This document shows positions 63,307 to 64,000 of a DNA stretch of 64,000 nucleotides, one piece after another. Both the position numbers and the translations under genes were made by a program. Positions within the stretch are counted from its first letter, which is position 1, and the number at the start of each line of letters is the position of its first letter. Source of the stretch: Rhizobium sp. 18055 (GTDB lineage Bacteria > Pseudomonadota > Alphaproteobacteria > Rhizobiales > Rhizobiaceae); contig NZ_CACSKD010000004.1 in assembly GCF_902706285.1 (NCBI RefSeq), positions 248,001-312,000 of the forward strand. Reading direction: 5' to 3'. Below the pieces are notes generated by a model. It saw only the letters and a program-made list of their open reading frames with translations, searched no databases and had not been told where the DNA came from.

Positions 63307-64000
63307 ATGGGTATCCGCAAATCTGCAATGGTCGGCGCTCTGGCGCTGGCAGGCGTGTCGCTCTTCGGTCTTGCCGCCAAGGCCGAAGATGTGACCTTGA
63401 CGCTCTGGTCGCTGGATAGAGATATTCAGCCGGCGCCGAACCTGATCAAGGAATTCAACGATCAGAACAATGGGATCAAGATCGAATATCGTCAGATCCA
63501 GTTCGACGACGTCGTCAGTGAATCGATGCGTGCCTTCTCGACCGGCAAGGCGCCCGACATCATCGCCATCGACAATCCCAACCATGCGATGTTTGCGTCC
63601 CGCAAGGCATTCGTCGATCTGACGGATATGATCGCGAAATCGACGGTCATCAAGCCGGAGAACTATTTCCCGGGGCCGCTGAAATCCGCCACATGGGACG
63701 GCAAGATCTACGGCGTGCCGAAGGCGACGAACACCATCGCACTGTACTACAACAAGGACATGTTCAAGGCCGCAGGTCTTGATCCGGAAAAGCCGCCACA
63801 GACCTGGGACGAACTGGTCGCCGACGCCAAGAAGCTGACGGACCCGTCGAAGAACGTCTACGGCCTGACCTTCTCGGCCAAGGCAAACGAGGAAGGCACC
63901 TTCCAGTTCCTTCCCTGGGCGCAGATGGGCGGCGCAACCTACAAGACGATCAATGCCGATGGTGCCGTCAAGGCGCTGACTGTCTGGAAGCAGATCATGG
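63307..64000 (+). CDS. ABC transporter sugar-binding protein, family 1 (runs off the window)
   Basis: The first 231 codons of an extracellular solute-binding protein. A signal peptide ([20 protein letters not shown]) ends near [11 protein letters not shown]. The mature part shows the family 1 fold ([18 protein letters not shown], then [18 protein letters not shown] and [15 protein letters not shown]), typical of disaccharide or oligosaccharide binding proteins. AAAGGAGG precedes the ATG. The 3' end and, presumably, the permease and ATPase genes lie outside the window. Confidence 0.93.
   Translation, partial: MGIRKSAMVGALALAGVSLFGLAAKAEDVTLTLWSLDRDIQPAPNLIKEFNDQNNGIKIEYRQIQFDDVVSESMRAFSTGKAPDIIAIDNPNHAMFASRKAFVDLTDMIAKSTVIKPENYFPGPLKSATWDGKIYGVPKATNTIALYYNKDMFKAAGLDPEKPPQTWDELVADAKKLTDPSKNVYGLTFSAKANEEGTFQFLPWAQMGGATYKTINADGAVKALTVWKQIM

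Overview
The window looks like chromosomal DNA of an alphaproteobacterium of the Rhizobiaceae (Rhizobium/Agrobacterium/Sinorhizobium type). The main reasons are the rhamnose locus laid out as rhaDI / rhaRSTPQUK as in Rhizobium leguminosarum, ExoY/ExoF-type exopolysaccharide proteins, an oxygen-dependent cobalamin gene set (cobF-G-H-I-J-K-L-M), an HmrR/CueR-controlled copper ATPase, and several matches to the EcfG general-stress promoter (GGAAC-N16/17-CGTT). Base composition is high-GC in genes, with AT-rich promoter regions. No rRNA, tRNA, CRISPR array or insertion sequence was seen.

Layout. 0.2-9.7 kb: surface polysaccharide genes (GT4 glycosyltransferase, Wzx-like flippase, an FAD oxidoreductase, GDP-mannose-forming ManC, ExoY-like initiating transferase, an unknown protein, ExoF-like export protein). 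9.8-14.7 kb: small regulators and an MCP (a 62-aa stress peptide, TetR with paired operators, a 69-aa peptide, chemoreceptor, Tat-exported SMP-30 lactonase behind a structured leader). 14.7-25.8 kb: complete L-rhamnose uptake and catabolism, with a YqaE/Pmp3 gene inserted antisense between rhaD and rhaI. 25.8-30.6 kb: a fumarylacetoacetase-fold hydratase, two exported unknowns and a copper group (DUF2946-like, PCu(A)C, CopC, CopD, HupE/UreJ). 30.6-38.9 kb: receiver-only regulator, then a bacterial alpha-2-macroglobulin translationally coupled to penicillin-binding protein 1C. 38.9-45.3 kb: amidohydrolase, CopA-CueR, ECF sigma/anti-sigma pair and a Bax-inhibitor-1 membrane protein. 45.3-53.8 kb: a DUF1612/HTH protein and the cob genes. 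53.8-58.7 kb: LuxR-type regulator with a degenerate receiver, fatty acid hydroxylase, DMT exporter and poorly supported small ORFs. 58.7-64 kb: a LacI-controlled sugar cluster (glycerate kinase, Gfo/Idh/MocA dehydrogenase, TIM-barrel isomerase, start of an ABC solute-binding protein).

How genes work together. RhaSTPQ import rhamnose, RhaU and RhaI/RhaK/RhaD convert it to DHAP and lactate, and RhaR controls the divergent promoters. CueR activates copA from a 19-bp-spacer promoter, while the PCu(A)C-CopC-CopD group handles periplasmic copper. The cob genes convert precorrin-2 to hydrogenobyrinic acid by the aerobic route. The most informative new signals are regulatory: EcfG-type promoters that identify two small stress genes and reset a start codon, a near-leaderless ECF sigma gene, paired TetR and LacI operators, and mutually exclusive hairpins in front of the lactonase gene.
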